Shown piece by piece: positions 44,376 to 56,115 of a stretch of DNA of 64,000 bases. The notes beneath the pieces were generated by a model that worked only from the letters and a program-made list of their open reading frames with translations, did no database searches and was not told where the DNA came from. The translations under genes were made by a program, and so were the position numbers. Source of the DNA: Aldrovandia affinis (lineage: Eukaryota > Chordata > Actinopteri > Notacanthiformes > Halosauridae); contig JAINUG010000047.1 of NCBI GenBank assembly GCA_029706075.1, forward strand, positions 1,186,675 through 1,250,674, read 5' to 3'. Each line of letters opens with the position of its first letter. Position 1 is the stretch's first letter.

Positions 44376-46180
44376 TGATAACTACCCAGATGAGTATACA
44401 AACATTAAACAAACTAGTGGCTATGCTTTTCCACCATTGCAGGTCTTATTCAATCAACTGTGATCCACCCTCTGGACTGGGAATTTATAGAAGCCAATAG
44501 CATAGGCATAATGTCAGGTGGTACAGGTAGAAGGGTGCTTATAGAAGGAGAATATCATGTATATCAGGAAGACATCATATTGCAAAGGTGTACAAAATAT
44601 TGACATGGTAATATTAAAAACAAATGAGACATATTAGCAAATGCATCACCAAGATTATAAAAAACATGACAGATCACATTCCTCATTAAGTACATTTGAA
44701 AGTGTTAAGATAATGAATCCAATTTATTTTGTTGGAGTCTTTTGTCTCCTCTCGGGTACTGAATGACTTTCTCTATCGCCCAGATGTGTTTTCTTGTCAA
44801 CAAAATGTGAAGCCGTTGGACATTATGTCAAATGTGGCTCTGAAATATGCGTTTGGAGGGTGTGACAATACATTTGTGCTGTGTAAGCATAGCAATATAC
44901 TGTTGAACATTCACTTCTGACAGTCAGCAATTAGAGGCTTTTGAATGAACTGCACATTGTAAGCCTCTCCATTTTAGTAGAAATTGTTTTAATCTAAATG
45001 GGTCATATGTTACATACTTGATAGGCATTACAATAACTTTCTCAATATATGTTCTAACATTTCTCTCTTAAAAATTCAGCACAGTGGTCATGATTTTCTC
45101 CAGTATGGATCAGTGTAGGAGTAAGCCCACTAGGCGGTGCTATTTTACAGTGCACATGTGCTCAAGCATGGAAGAATTTAAAGAAAAGGTTTTTCATCAA
45201 AGGAACATATTCACTTTTCTTGTCCCATTGAAAGCCTACAATGATTTGGAACAATAAACCATGAGGATAATTTCACCTCAGGTTACAATAGTGTTTGATG
45301 TACAAAATCAACATTTAAGGAGAAACCCCAATCTTGTTTTAACCAATTCCAGTGTCAGTAAATGAGCAGCTTGACCTTTAATACAGCTGTCAATATGTCC
45401 CATTTGTCCTGATTTTTGTTAGTTATCTGATATACTTTTCACAGTTGGGGAGTAAAATATGCTTTACCCAGTCAGGTCATCATGCCTTTGTAAATATGGA
45501 CTCTATTCTACTATGCCTTAATGTCTCCATCTTAGATTAAGGAACTGAAACACTGGTCACTGTGTCCAGAACCTACAGAGCAATGTGTCACATGACTGAA
45601 CAAAGCCATTTATCAGGGCTGTGCAATAGGAGGCATTATACCTAATAATATGTGTTAATAATTCCAATAGTACTCCAGGTTTGTCCTTTTCTTGAACAAA
45701 AAGAAGAAAAATGGATGTGAAGATGCAACACTGAGCAAATTACTCTACCAAGGAAGTATTGCAATACAAACTGACATCACAACTTAATTTCCCCACCTCT
45801 CTTTCCTCCCCTGTATCAACGGCCACATGCGGTTGCTGTTTCCTCCTTGGTGGCTCATTGATCACTTGTGATTCACACCTTATGCCTTGCTGCTCCACAT
45901 GTCTCTCAATGTTATAGCATCTGTGTGGCAGAGAAATGGATCTTATGTGAGCATATCTATCATATTTTTGGGATTGTTCAATTGGTTACATTCTCTTTTC
46001 AGGGCTTCATTCTGTTACTTACTGCTTTAAACTGATTGTAGGAAGCCAGTGCCTTTCATTATCTGGTCGATTGACTTCCTGCACTGGCCCCGCTGGTTTC
46101 TGTGTACGTTCCAAAGGCATGTTCATGCACGTGTCATTGAAGCAAAATTTCACCAGAAAATGCACCTCTGATGTTTGCGG
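44376..46180. other. intergenic unique sequence
   Basis: No gene or repeat recognised. A weak forward CTCF-like string (CCACTAGGCGG) lies near 45128-45138. Confidence 0.4.
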
Positions 46181-46183
46181 AGA

Positions 46184-46320
46184 AGTGGGGATTTACGGGC
46201 ACCAGTGCATTTGCGCGTGATCCAGCTTGAGACATCATATTTATGGCTGACCAACGAGCAGTGCTGATTACTAATAACTTAATGGGATTGCTGTCTCTTC
46301 ACACAACAGGGCCATTTATC
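46184..46320 (+). repeat. duplicated noncoding segment, copy A
   Basis: Copy A aligns with copy B at 46930-47073 over about 140 bases: GTGCATTTGCGCGTGATCC against GTGCATTACCATGTGATCC, ATATTTATGGC against TATTTATGGC, and CTAATAACTTAATGGGATTG against CTGATAACTTAATGGAATTG. It is not a mobile element that I recognise. Confidence 0.7.
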
Positions 46321-46929
46321 AGGCTTGTGGCAATCAAGGATGGAATAGATATTTTTTGAACATGTTTCTGTCACCCTCTGTTCATGTCTCAAACATGAAG
46401 GCAGCAGTTCTATGTAAACGTATATAAGTATATACGTTCTCTGTAGCACAAAAATGACCAATGTTTATAATATTATATCATACTGTGATACATCAGAACT
46501 TCATAAAAAATGTATTTTAATGTAACACATACAATAGCTTCTTTGTCTTTTAATCATTTGACAAACTGGTTGCTCTAAAACAAGTCATAAGCATGAAAAC
46601 TAGTTTGTAGTGCTTTGTTTTGCTGCAGTGGTCATGAAATGTGCATTGCGAACTTTCTGATACAAGAGTGAGTTCACCAATACGATTGAGAGCTGATCAC
46701 CAGTTTTTTGTAAAGTATGAATAAGATCAATCCCTCCCCCAGCCATGGCTTTGTCACTGCCTGGCTTGTTCACTTAATTCAAATGGATTATAAACACAGA
46801 TTGATTATCAATCTTGTTACAAAGTCCAGGCATAAAACAAGACGGTACCCCTTGAATGTGAGTCATTGGGGTCAGCAGTTAATGGGTCATTTCATCATGA
46901 TCGGAAAACAGAAGGGTCAAAGACGTTAC

Positions 46930-47073
46930 TGGGGAGCGGGGAATTACCGGTGTGCCGGTGCATTACCATGTGATCCTGCCCAAGATGTATTTATGGCCGA
47001 TCGGACGAGCGACCCCACTCCCTGATAACTTAATGGAATTGCATTCTCTTCGGATGACGGAGAAATGGCCCTG
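46930..47073 (+). repeat. duplicated noncoding segment, copy B
   Basis: See copy A. Same strand, about 750 bases apart. Both copies keep a TTTATGGC site (Hox/Cdx-like) and an AACTTAATGG site (homeodomain-like) at the same spacing to within a few bases. Confidence 0.7.
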
Positions 47074-50000
47074 CCCATAGCTTAGGCTCCCAGCAGCTGG
47101 GGAGGTGGCAGCCCTTCTCAGCCGGCAAATAGACGGCCCTGCCTGCAACAACGTGGGCCATGGGCAGGGAGAGGTAAGGAGTGACATTAATGAGGGGACA
47201 ACAGTGAAATGGGACACCAGCGGTGGAAACTGTCCAGACAAACAGTTGGAAGTTTGGGAGAGATGAAAAGTGTTTGATAACCCAGCCATGGTATTTTTCA
47301 ACTGCTTCTGCAATATTCTCAAAGGGGCACAAAGTGTTCAATTATTCATATTAAAGAGCTAAAGAATAGGGTCATACAAAACGAGATAACATTATATTTG
47401 CAGGTTTGGCTACTGGGTTTCTGGCTTCCCTATGAGAGATAAACTTCCAAGGAGGTAGAACCTTATAAGGGAAAGGAAACACATTATGGGTCCCAAGGGG
47501 GTTATAGGGTAATAGGGAGGGAGGGGGTAACTGGAATAAAGATGGAAAGAGGAAAGAGACAGAGGCTGGAAGTCATTTCTGGCTGTTACTTAGTGGAATC
47601 AAAGCCTTGTACACATCAACCGATATATTATGCTGGGCAAAAAAAAGTCTTGTTTGTGTATGAACAGTGTAAGCATCACACAAAAAAGGATCACTGTACC
47701 CTGAATTATGACAAACAATATTGCGAAGATAAACTAAAAAAAGAATCCTTCATTTATGTTTTCACTGAACATTACACCACATTAAATTAAAGGGAACAGT
47801 ATACAAGTCAAAAGGACCCAGAAATCTCTGGACAATTACAATATTTTTTTAAACGCAGACAGTTTCTTAAATCTCTGATGGCAATCAATTCTCTCTGCCC
47901 AAATCATACGGAGTATCATAGAAAAATGAGCCCTAATTGTAGTGTTATTATGGCAAACATTCTGTAATTGCAGGGTTTTATTGCAATTTTATATCCCACA
48001 GCACATTCACTATATCTTCAACATGTTAGACTTCACTGGTGCTTTTTAAGTAATTCAATATTTTCTAAACCTTCAAATGCCACATTAAAAGGTGATTGCC
48101 TTCCTCGAGGAACATTTTGGTGGTCAACGTCCCATCCCTAACTAAACCTTCCACTTTGCAGTTTTCAGTTGTGTGTTCCAGTCCCCTCTTATAAATGGGT
48201 TATTTCTGCAATTTCACATATGAAAATACTTTTCAAAATGAGTGGGTTACAGGGACATTATGAATCCTATGAAGAATCCAAGAATAGGATGAAATTACTA
48301 GATGTTTGCTGAAAGAAATTTGTACTTCTGAATGTCTCATTTTACATATACATGTGTGTGTTTGACTTGACATGCAAGTGCAGTATATTACCTAAACCAT
48401 GCACTCTGCTATGCAGCATTATTGAGCACAGTGTCTAACATCACAACAAATTGCATCTTTTGTAATCTGAACAGTTTGGGGCTGAATAGTAATTCAACAG
48501 TCCGTTTTTGCAAGATATGTCCTTCAGGGGACACTGCAGTATAACAATTGCTTGCACATTTGCAAATAGTAGTTAGTAGATATAGGAGTTATATCACAAG
48601 CTCCGGTGATGAATGGATGGTTTTGATCCTCCATTTCAGTTACTTACATTTTCAGCACAACCTGTCCAGATAAGCAATTGCTATTATGGGTAAAAATGGC
48701 CGAGCAATGGTACAACATCAATGCAGTTCAGCATGTATGGGATGACCAGTTAACTGCATATCTGCAGACCTTGGTAGAACCCATTCCACACCTGGTCACA
48801 AGTGTGGGTCAGTGTGTCTTATCTTATTTAACATTTTATCCTGTTTATTTTGTTAATGAATATGTTGCAAATAATTATTTGTAATAACATGACTTGTGTT
48901 CACTTCGTTATGAATATATTGTAAAACATATTATAATTATGATGGAGCTTTTTTTTCAGCCTACACCTTTAATAATGTCTCCCAAAGAACAACGCAGATT
49001 TTTAATGTGCATTTGTCACAACATTTTTGTTGCCACCCCCCTCCCCCACCCCTATTTACATTATTTTTTGTATCTGATCCTTAAATAAAGTGCTTCCAAA
49101 TCAGCAATTGAACTTATGATTGAAAAAAGTTTAAAATAAAAGCCATTGAACCTGCTGTTACAAGGTCTACATTTCGGTTATCTATCTGTTCAAGAATGAT
49201 TTCTGCAAACAAGGGAACTGACGAAAAGGTCTCATGTTACTCTGTCAGATGAAGTAATGAGACAAATGAAAATAAATGTAACGAATCCACAGAGGAATAC
49301 TGATTGGATCACAACTGCTTCTTCTCCTACTTATGCATTTTCACGGCTTTATTTTTATATTCTGAGACCCATATGAAGTCATATCTAAGTGTTTATGAGA
49401 TGAGTTCATGAGTTAAGACTGGAATAAATGACACAGCTCTCAATTATATTATAAATGATCACAATGGAAGTGTACACACCCGCTGCAGAGATAAATAATA
49501 TTGTACATTACAGTGAATTTTACTTTACTATATCACCTAAATAACGCAATAAATTGTAAGTATGGTGTTATTTATGTGTTTTTCTTTAATACACAAAATA
49601 ATTTGTAAACTTTAAAAAAATGTATTCAATCATTATTCACATTAGTGAAACGTGGTTCCTGCAATGGCGGGGGCTCCTCTATGACGCCCTGTTTCATAAT
49701 ACTTTTAAAATAAAAAGACTATTTTTTCAGATGTGCTTGTTTGCTTGTAGACAGTTAATGAGAGATGTAACAGATGGGTTATGGCTCTGTTACTGCTCTG
49801 AAAGAAAAGCAATGGCGGATCCTGTGGTTTACACAAATAATGTCTGGGTTACACCTGGTACTGTGCGTTAAAACTTTTTTGTCTCAGTCACTGGAAATAT
49901 AATAAAAAGTGAATAGACTTTTATGTAACTAAAGGTTAAAAAGGGGCGGACAAATTAGTGGTATTATTAGTATTACTACTACTATTGGTACTACTACTGC

Positions 50001-50758
50001 AGCAGTGCAGCCGTCATGTTTAATTAAGCAACTATATTTAGTTTCCGTATAATGTGGGCAAATGTACACAGGCCACAGAAACTGATAGTAAATTATAGGC
50101 TATTATACCAAATTGCCTTTGTGTTGTTTCTACAGATAATCTCCTAGTTTGCATATTCCGTAGATAGTTGTATATCTTTTTTTAATCTATTTTTACATTT
50201 AAAGTAAGGAAATTGTTTTAATTGTTTTATTCTATCCATTGTAATTATAACAATTCTAACATCGAAGCAAATATGATGGATGATATTTATATATAGCCTA
50301 TTAACGAATGTATTTATATTAACGACTTCTGCTACATAATGCCGAATATTGCAACTTCTATTAACTTTGAGTAACATTGAACGAGTCCCTCCTCTAACAT
50401 TATTCAGGCTGGTTTGGCTTCAGCATTAGGCTATCAGAGTTCCCTCTTTCTTGTTGTTAAACTGTATTTCCTTGGTTGTCAGTAGACCCTGCCCTCTATA
50501 TTTATCACTCTATTGACGTGTTGTTAGCAAATGGGAGCAGAAGGGCTGATCTCGCGCCTGAAGAGGTCATTCTGGCTTCGGTTGCCACTTGTTGCCAAAA
50601 CCTCCAGGCTTCAAGACTCACCTTTTACTCATTTTTTAAACGAATTACATCCTCGTAATTGGGAGGCAGATCTCGATGTTGAAACAGGAATACACCCACA
50701 TCTAATATTTGAATACTCTTGAACAATTTGATATTTCATCACATCTGACTGGATAAGC
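47074..50758. other. intergenic, AT-rich unique sequence upstream of arid3c
   Basis: No gene recognised. The last few hundred bases before 50759 presumably hold the arid3c promoter and leader, but no TATA box or CpG cluster is clear. A short CTA/TAC repeat lies near 49971-50000. Confidence 0.4.
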
Positions 50759-50797
50759 ATGGTTGATAACACGAGTATAGCAACGAAATCTGCACTG
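50759..50797 (+). CDS. arid3c: probable first coding exon of arid3c (13 codons)
   Basis: A Met codon with strong context (A at -3, G at +4) opens 13 codons reading MVDNTSIATKSAL and ends at CTG/GTAAGC, a good donor. An in-frame TGA lies 28 bases upstream (50729-50731), so this would be the first Met. Joining at phase 0 to the acceptor CCCGTATAG at 51510-51511 gives 35 further open codons, starting QAAFCSASTLPQ, before the Met at 51617. Together they add 48 residues to the N-terminus. The open frame across the join, the matching phases and the two good splice sites support this. I do not know this extension from memory in other species, and a noncoding role is possible. Confidence 0.55.
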
Positions 50798-51511
50798 GTA
50801 AGCTTCCGGATCTTCCATTCTGGTTATACAAAACTGATTTTCATTCAATTAAAAGTTATGCGTTGCATGTGACTATTTGTAGATGCAGTTGTCCGTGTTA
50901 ATTGCGCTGTATAACCATTTGTAATCGTAATGTTTCATATATTGTGTATGGAATTGTAGTTTACATCGTGTGAATATATATAGGCTAGCTATTTTTTCTA
51001 ATAGTGAGACATGTAGTGTTACTCTTGGCGTCGGATGTATTATAAGCTATAATACATTAAAGCCTAACATATGCTTTGGAATTATATCTTGTTAATAACA
51101 AATACATGTCAGTGTTGTCCTGGTGGAATGTTGCATGGTGGTATAAAGTTGTTTTATAACCTTGACAAACAATGTAATACAATCAACAATTGAATAAACT
51201 CTGTACACTTTGTTGGTTACATAGTGCATTTAACCTCGGTCATTTGCGAAAGACAACTGACTAGTTCCATGCCAGCTTGTAGCATGAGTTGGGAAACTAC
51301 CACGTTATTTGAGATATTATTTGTCAATGAGGTCTTTCTGCTGTCGGGGCTAAAACAACCACATTTCCATTATCTTTGTCCCCCTGCAGCTTTATCAAGT
51401 TGTTTTTTTTGCATTTCATTCACACTAGCTAACTTTAATACGACTTGTGTGGCACGAGCTGCTTAGAAGTGTTCTGTTTTGATCTGACCCTCGTCTCTTT
51501 ATCCCGTATAG

Positions 51512-52198
51512 CAAGCCGCTTTTTGCTCGGCGAGCACCCTTCCGCAATTAGTATCCACTGCGTCCTCTCATAGCCACTACTCCGGCTCCCAGTCCCATCA
51601 GCCCAGCAGTGGAGGCATGAAGTTGGAGGCGGTCATGGAAAACCTGCAGAGACAGCAGGCTGCACGCCTGGCTCTGGAAGAGAAGCTCCGGCAAGCGGAG
51701 AAAGAGAAAGACCTCAGGTCAATGGTGGAGTCCCAGATTCAGCAACAAGCTATCGCTTTCCGTCACTATCAGGCAGCGGTTCGGGGCGCATTCGCTGCAG
51801 GAGTACCAAATTCTTCCTCCGGGGCAGGCTCAGCGGAACGGCAACTTGCCCATCATAATGTACCAATGCACAGCGAGGTAGCGGACGACTCCGATATGGA
51901 CGATGAAATAGAGCGTGATCGAGGCATGGCAGATGAAGATCGGGACCCTGAGGAAGACGAAATTGAAAATGAGGGAGATGTGGACGAAGACATGGAGGGA
52001 GCCTTGACTCACTATCAGTCCCGCCACTCACTGCATAGTGGAGCAGGGCAGTCCCCAAAAAGCAACGCCGTACATGTGCTCTCTAGGGTCGGCCAGCCCT
52101 CGTATTCCGCGCCGAGGCAATCCGAATCCCCAAGTGAAGTGGCAACACACGGACAATCGCAGCACCACGACTGGACTTACGAGGAACAGTTCAAACAA
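51512..52198 (+). CDS. arid3c: arid3c large N-terminal coding exon (AT-rich interaction domain 3 protein)
   Basis: This exon encodes the N-terminal part of an ARID3/Bright-type nuclear DNA-binding protein. From 51617 it reads MKLEAVMENLQRQQAARLAL, resembling ARID3A (MKLQAVMETL) and even more ARID3C (MEALQKQQAARLA). Next come a charged, probably coiled-coil stretch (EEKLRQAEKEKDLRSMV), an acidic low-complexity region around SDMDDEIERD to DVDEDMEG, a Ser/Gln-rich region, and the diagnostic DWTYEEQFKQ that precedes the ARID domain in this family. The exon ends in phase 0 at CAA/GTAAGG, where the ARID exon would follow. That exon is not seen in the remaining 11.8 kb. Bases 51512-51616 are open in frame and may also be coding; otherwise the start is at 51617. 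Assignment to arid3c rather than arid3a rests on the QRQQAARLA motif. Confidence 0.87.
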
Positions 52199-52917
52199 GT
52201 AAGGCTACCTATTACATTGCTTGTCCTGTTAAATTATGTTATAAAACTCTTGAGCAAGTTAGTTCGAAAATTGAATGAGAAAATGCTACATACAAATTGT
52301 AATTCAATGTGCGAAATCCGAATTTAAGCTATACATATAGCCTACACCTGAAATGTACAGATAGCTGTTTATCAAAACCATTCATGTACGCATTGATGCA
52401 TGTTGCAAAGCTAACAAGTCCACGTATTTTATAAGTGTGTTTTATTGTATAATGCTTCAATTTAGAACCACCAGGGAATGCAGAGTGATCATTAGAGGCT
52501 ACCTTACCTGTGCAATCTAATTACAGGTATTTTGTATGCTTGTAGTTAGGGGTGTTATTAATAAGATGCACATAGTAGACATTAATATACTAGACAGGGC
52601 TTCCCCGTTATCCATGCTCCCTGAAACACTTGTTTACTTTCCTGCTAATGGACGTAAGTTATTAATAGTAATAATAGCCAATCAGCTTTTACACAGTGAA
52701 AGCCTGTCTGCCGGCTGCATCATGTGGCATAGCCTACAGTAATTGCGCATAATTTAATTCAGAGACCACGTGCCTTTTTGCCTTTACTTGCATACTTAAA
52801 AGGTATTTATGGATAAACGTATACGGTATCCCCCCTGAATGGCCTCATGAAATATGGTGGAAACCAGTCGGCTTCAGTTAGTTTGCCATTCGTTTCCCAT
52901 GTGAACTGTATTTGAGC

Positions 52918-52942
52918 TTTCTTCTTCTTCTTCTTCTTCTTC
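52918..52942. repeat. (TTC)n microsatellite
   Basis: About eight TTC units. Confidence 0.95.
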
Positions 52943-55010
52943 TATATACCCTTGTGTGATTGTGCATAGATACATATGTGCTATTAACAGACCTCATAAC
53001 TTTTGACATTTGATCCTTACCGTATGGTTTTGTCACAAGACACCCCTGATTTATATTTATTAATAGGTGTGTATGCAAAGGAGTATCATTTTTCAGTCAG
53101 TTTGTTAGTTTTGTTTAGTGTCTTGCTTAGATGCATTTAATATGTTACAAGTTATAACAACATATTCAATGTTAGTATTTCATTTGTTATTATTAAATTA
53201 ACACCTGTAAGTAGTGTTCAATAAAATTATGCCAAGAACCTAGTGGAGAGGGAGCATGAATTATGTAATAGCTAGTAGCAAAAACACATAAAGATTGTTC
53301 ATTTTAACTCGTAGGCTAATATGTGTTTCTGTTCATTCAGATGTAAAGTGTCTTAGTTTTTTCGCTCTCTTTATTTCCTTTAGTGCATTTCCTGATTGTG
53401 TGTTCTGTTCACCTCCGATAGCGATCTAAATGGTTCCATTACAGAGTGATGCATTGTTTGAAGCAAATAAAGATCTATATTTCTGAGTGAGTGTGGATGC
53501 ACTTGTCATCCTTTATTTATGATATAGTATTTAGAAGCATCTCTAAATGTTATATGTACATTAGGGGCTGCATTAGTGCATGCATTAATAGAATTTATGG
53601 CATGGAAATGCAATTCAAATAAGAGTAAAGGACCTTGATAGGGGCCATAAAACTGACGATTAAGGCTCATGACATCGGGAACGATGGTTCTTGCTGGTCT
53701 ATGGCATGAGCAAAGGAATACTACTACTGTTCACTGGAATGGGGTATTTTGTGATAATTGGCAGAAATGTTCTGTAGGCTTTCCCACTGGCGACTGATTT
53801 TGTTATTTCATTCTAAAATTCTTGATCATTTTTGAAAATTGTTATTTTTAAGAACAATATGCTCTTAATAATAATCATAATAATAATAATGTGTCATGCC
53901 CTTGGTAACAGCATTCAAATATAATTATAATTCTTGCTGACATATTTGTTTCCACATTCCTACTTCTAGCAAACTTTACTTTACATATTTTAAGAGCTTA
54001 AAATCCCAGATTTTTATAATACTTCTTATATTTCTGCATTTTGTTGTTTAATAATTAATATTATTAAAATCAGTATGAATGACTCAACATAATGGGCATG
54101 AAAGGATACAGATGTGAGGTGGTTTGGTTGGCAGACTGGAGCCAGTATACCAAGTATGTTCAAACCATGGTGATAAATGTTACTCTGTGCTTTGTAAGAA
54201 AAACGTGAATTCATCATAAAATTGTAGATAATGTATAATAATGGCCATGAATTAATATCACATTGAATTGGGAAAGCTTTATTGGGATAAACATAATTGA
54301 ATAAGGCACCATATCAACCCCTTCATGAATCATGATGCACTAAACTAATCATAGTTATTGTTTGTTAATGAGTTTAACAAGAAACCATCATCAAATAATA
54401 TATCAAATGTGTGCAAATGATCAAGATTCAATTCTGATTTATTATTTATTTATTTATTATTTTGATATTTTATATATTAATTGATCTACCAACCTCCATA
54501 AGATTTTAAAAGAGTTTAAAAACATACGTGTCTACTTTAACACATCTCATGTTTGCGTATAGTTACTGAATTATCATGGTGAATATTTTACGATAGATTA
54601 GTAAAGAGGAACATAAGAAACAAATACATTTTTTGTTTTTCCATTTTTGTGTAAGTATTAAATATTGAAATGGTTAAACAGTATAGTACTTTTTCTGTCT
54701 GTGAAATGCAATTGGTTTAGTCTGGAGAAAAGAGCCTGAGGAGACCTAAACCATTTCTGCAGTGATTACAAACTTTAGTGTTGGGTTAAATATGCAGAGT
54801 AAAATCCATGGACAGTGTATTATCTGTTTTCTTCTTGTACCAATCGCACGTCCTACTTTAAGTGCTGTGACAATAACATTATAAAACATTACAAATTAAT
54901 GTTAGGAACTAAAACTAATTTTTAAATACTGTATCTTGGCACAATATTTTAAATTTGTATGTATTGAATTAATGTAATAATATTAGTAAACAGATCCATA
55001 AGATTATAGC

Positions 55011-55012
<2 letters not shown>

Positions 55013-55053
<41 letters not shown>

Positions 55054-55063
55054 CACACACACA
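55013..55063. repeat. (TA)n(CA)n microsatellite
   Basis: About fifteen TA units followed by ACACAC-type units. Confidence 0.95.
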
Positions 55064-55299
55064 GATGCACTGTATACAGCGAGAGAGAATGAAAGAGAGT
55101 CATGCTGTCTTCCTGTAGTCGAAGAAAAAGTATGAAAAAGCAGAAGATACATGGAGTTGGCAAGAGTACAGGAAACACAGGAAGCTAGACCTGGTGGCGT
55201 TCCAGTCTGGCTCACACCCAAAAACTTGGGGATCTCCCCTTTTGGCAGTCTGTGTCGGCAGCCAGCCAAACCGTTACGAAGCAGAAACAAATCACTCTC

Positions 55300-55480
55300 A
55301 CACACAGACAAAAGCTCAGAAATATACATGCATGCATGTGTAGAAAAATACACACATGTACAGTATGTGTGTCCTCAACGACACACACACAGACACACAC
55401 TAACACTCTCACACACGCAGACAAAGGCACAGTAATGCACACACACCCATAGACAAATACACACACACATAGTGCATACA
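55300..55480. repeat. cryptic CA-rich simple sequence
   Basis: Imperfect ACAC, CACACGCAGACA and ACACATA units over about 180 bases. Open frames on both strands here are products of the simple repeat. Confidence 0.85.
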
Positions 55481-56081
55481 TCCATATGCATGCCTAAACA
55501 CACCCACCCATTTTGGCCTGCCATTGCCTTAATGCTACAGCTTGAGCTCTTGGGCTGTTCTGAACCTAAAAGTGATTGTAAAGAGGACCTTCATTGTCTG
55601 CTCACACTCTGAAATGCGCAGCGCGATGCAGTCAACGTAAAAAACTGTCGCAATGGGAAGACCACAGAGAATTGGGCCTGACGTGGCTTTGTTTTAACAG
55701 GAAGGCAGTTAGTTAAAAGCAGACTTTATTTGAAGTATTGATCACACCACGTGCCGCGAAGCAGGGCAGTTAATTTCTTCCTCCGGAGCACCTGTCTTTG
55801 TGATCAATGCTCAACAATACTGACAGTCGCTGATGTGGCCTGAGATAAATCCCATTTTAATCACATTGTTAGATAACATATCAACCCTTCCTATAAAACT
55901 GCATACATGTACACCCCCTCCCCTCTCCACCCACACTTTTTGTTGCCGCTAGTCCTTCCCAAACCTTTGTTTTTGGGGTTGTGCTTGATCTCTCTCACAC
56001 TCAGCAGCTCCTGTGCTGATGTTTTGCAAACACAGAAAATGCGCCAAATGAATTTTTCCCATAACAAGCCCTTTACTTGGA

Positions 56082-56115
56082 GACAGGGGGTGGGGGTGGG
56101 GGAGGGGGTAGGAGG
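56082..56115 (+). other. candidate G-quadruplex
   Basis: Four G-runs in a row: GGGGGTGGGGGTGGGGGAGG and then GGG, each separated by a single base. This is a strong quadruplex pattern on the plus strand within the arid3c intron. Confidence 0.6.

Noticed and set aside
46717-47341. Open frames of 102 to 119 codons on both strands over duplicated segment B
   Set aside because: Copy A of the duplication does not preserve any of these frames, so the similarity is not due to coding.
48678-48884. A stretch reading NVWD-like, recalling a Tc1 Glu motif
   Set aside because: Only a few residues match and no other Tc1 sequence lies around it.
50476-50722. Open frames of about 60 codons just upstream of arid3c
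   Set aside because: No homology recognised and they end before the proposed first exon; probably chance frames in the promoter or leader.
54949-55481. Overlapping Cys/Val/His-rich open frames
   Set aside because: Encoded by TA and CA simple repeats.
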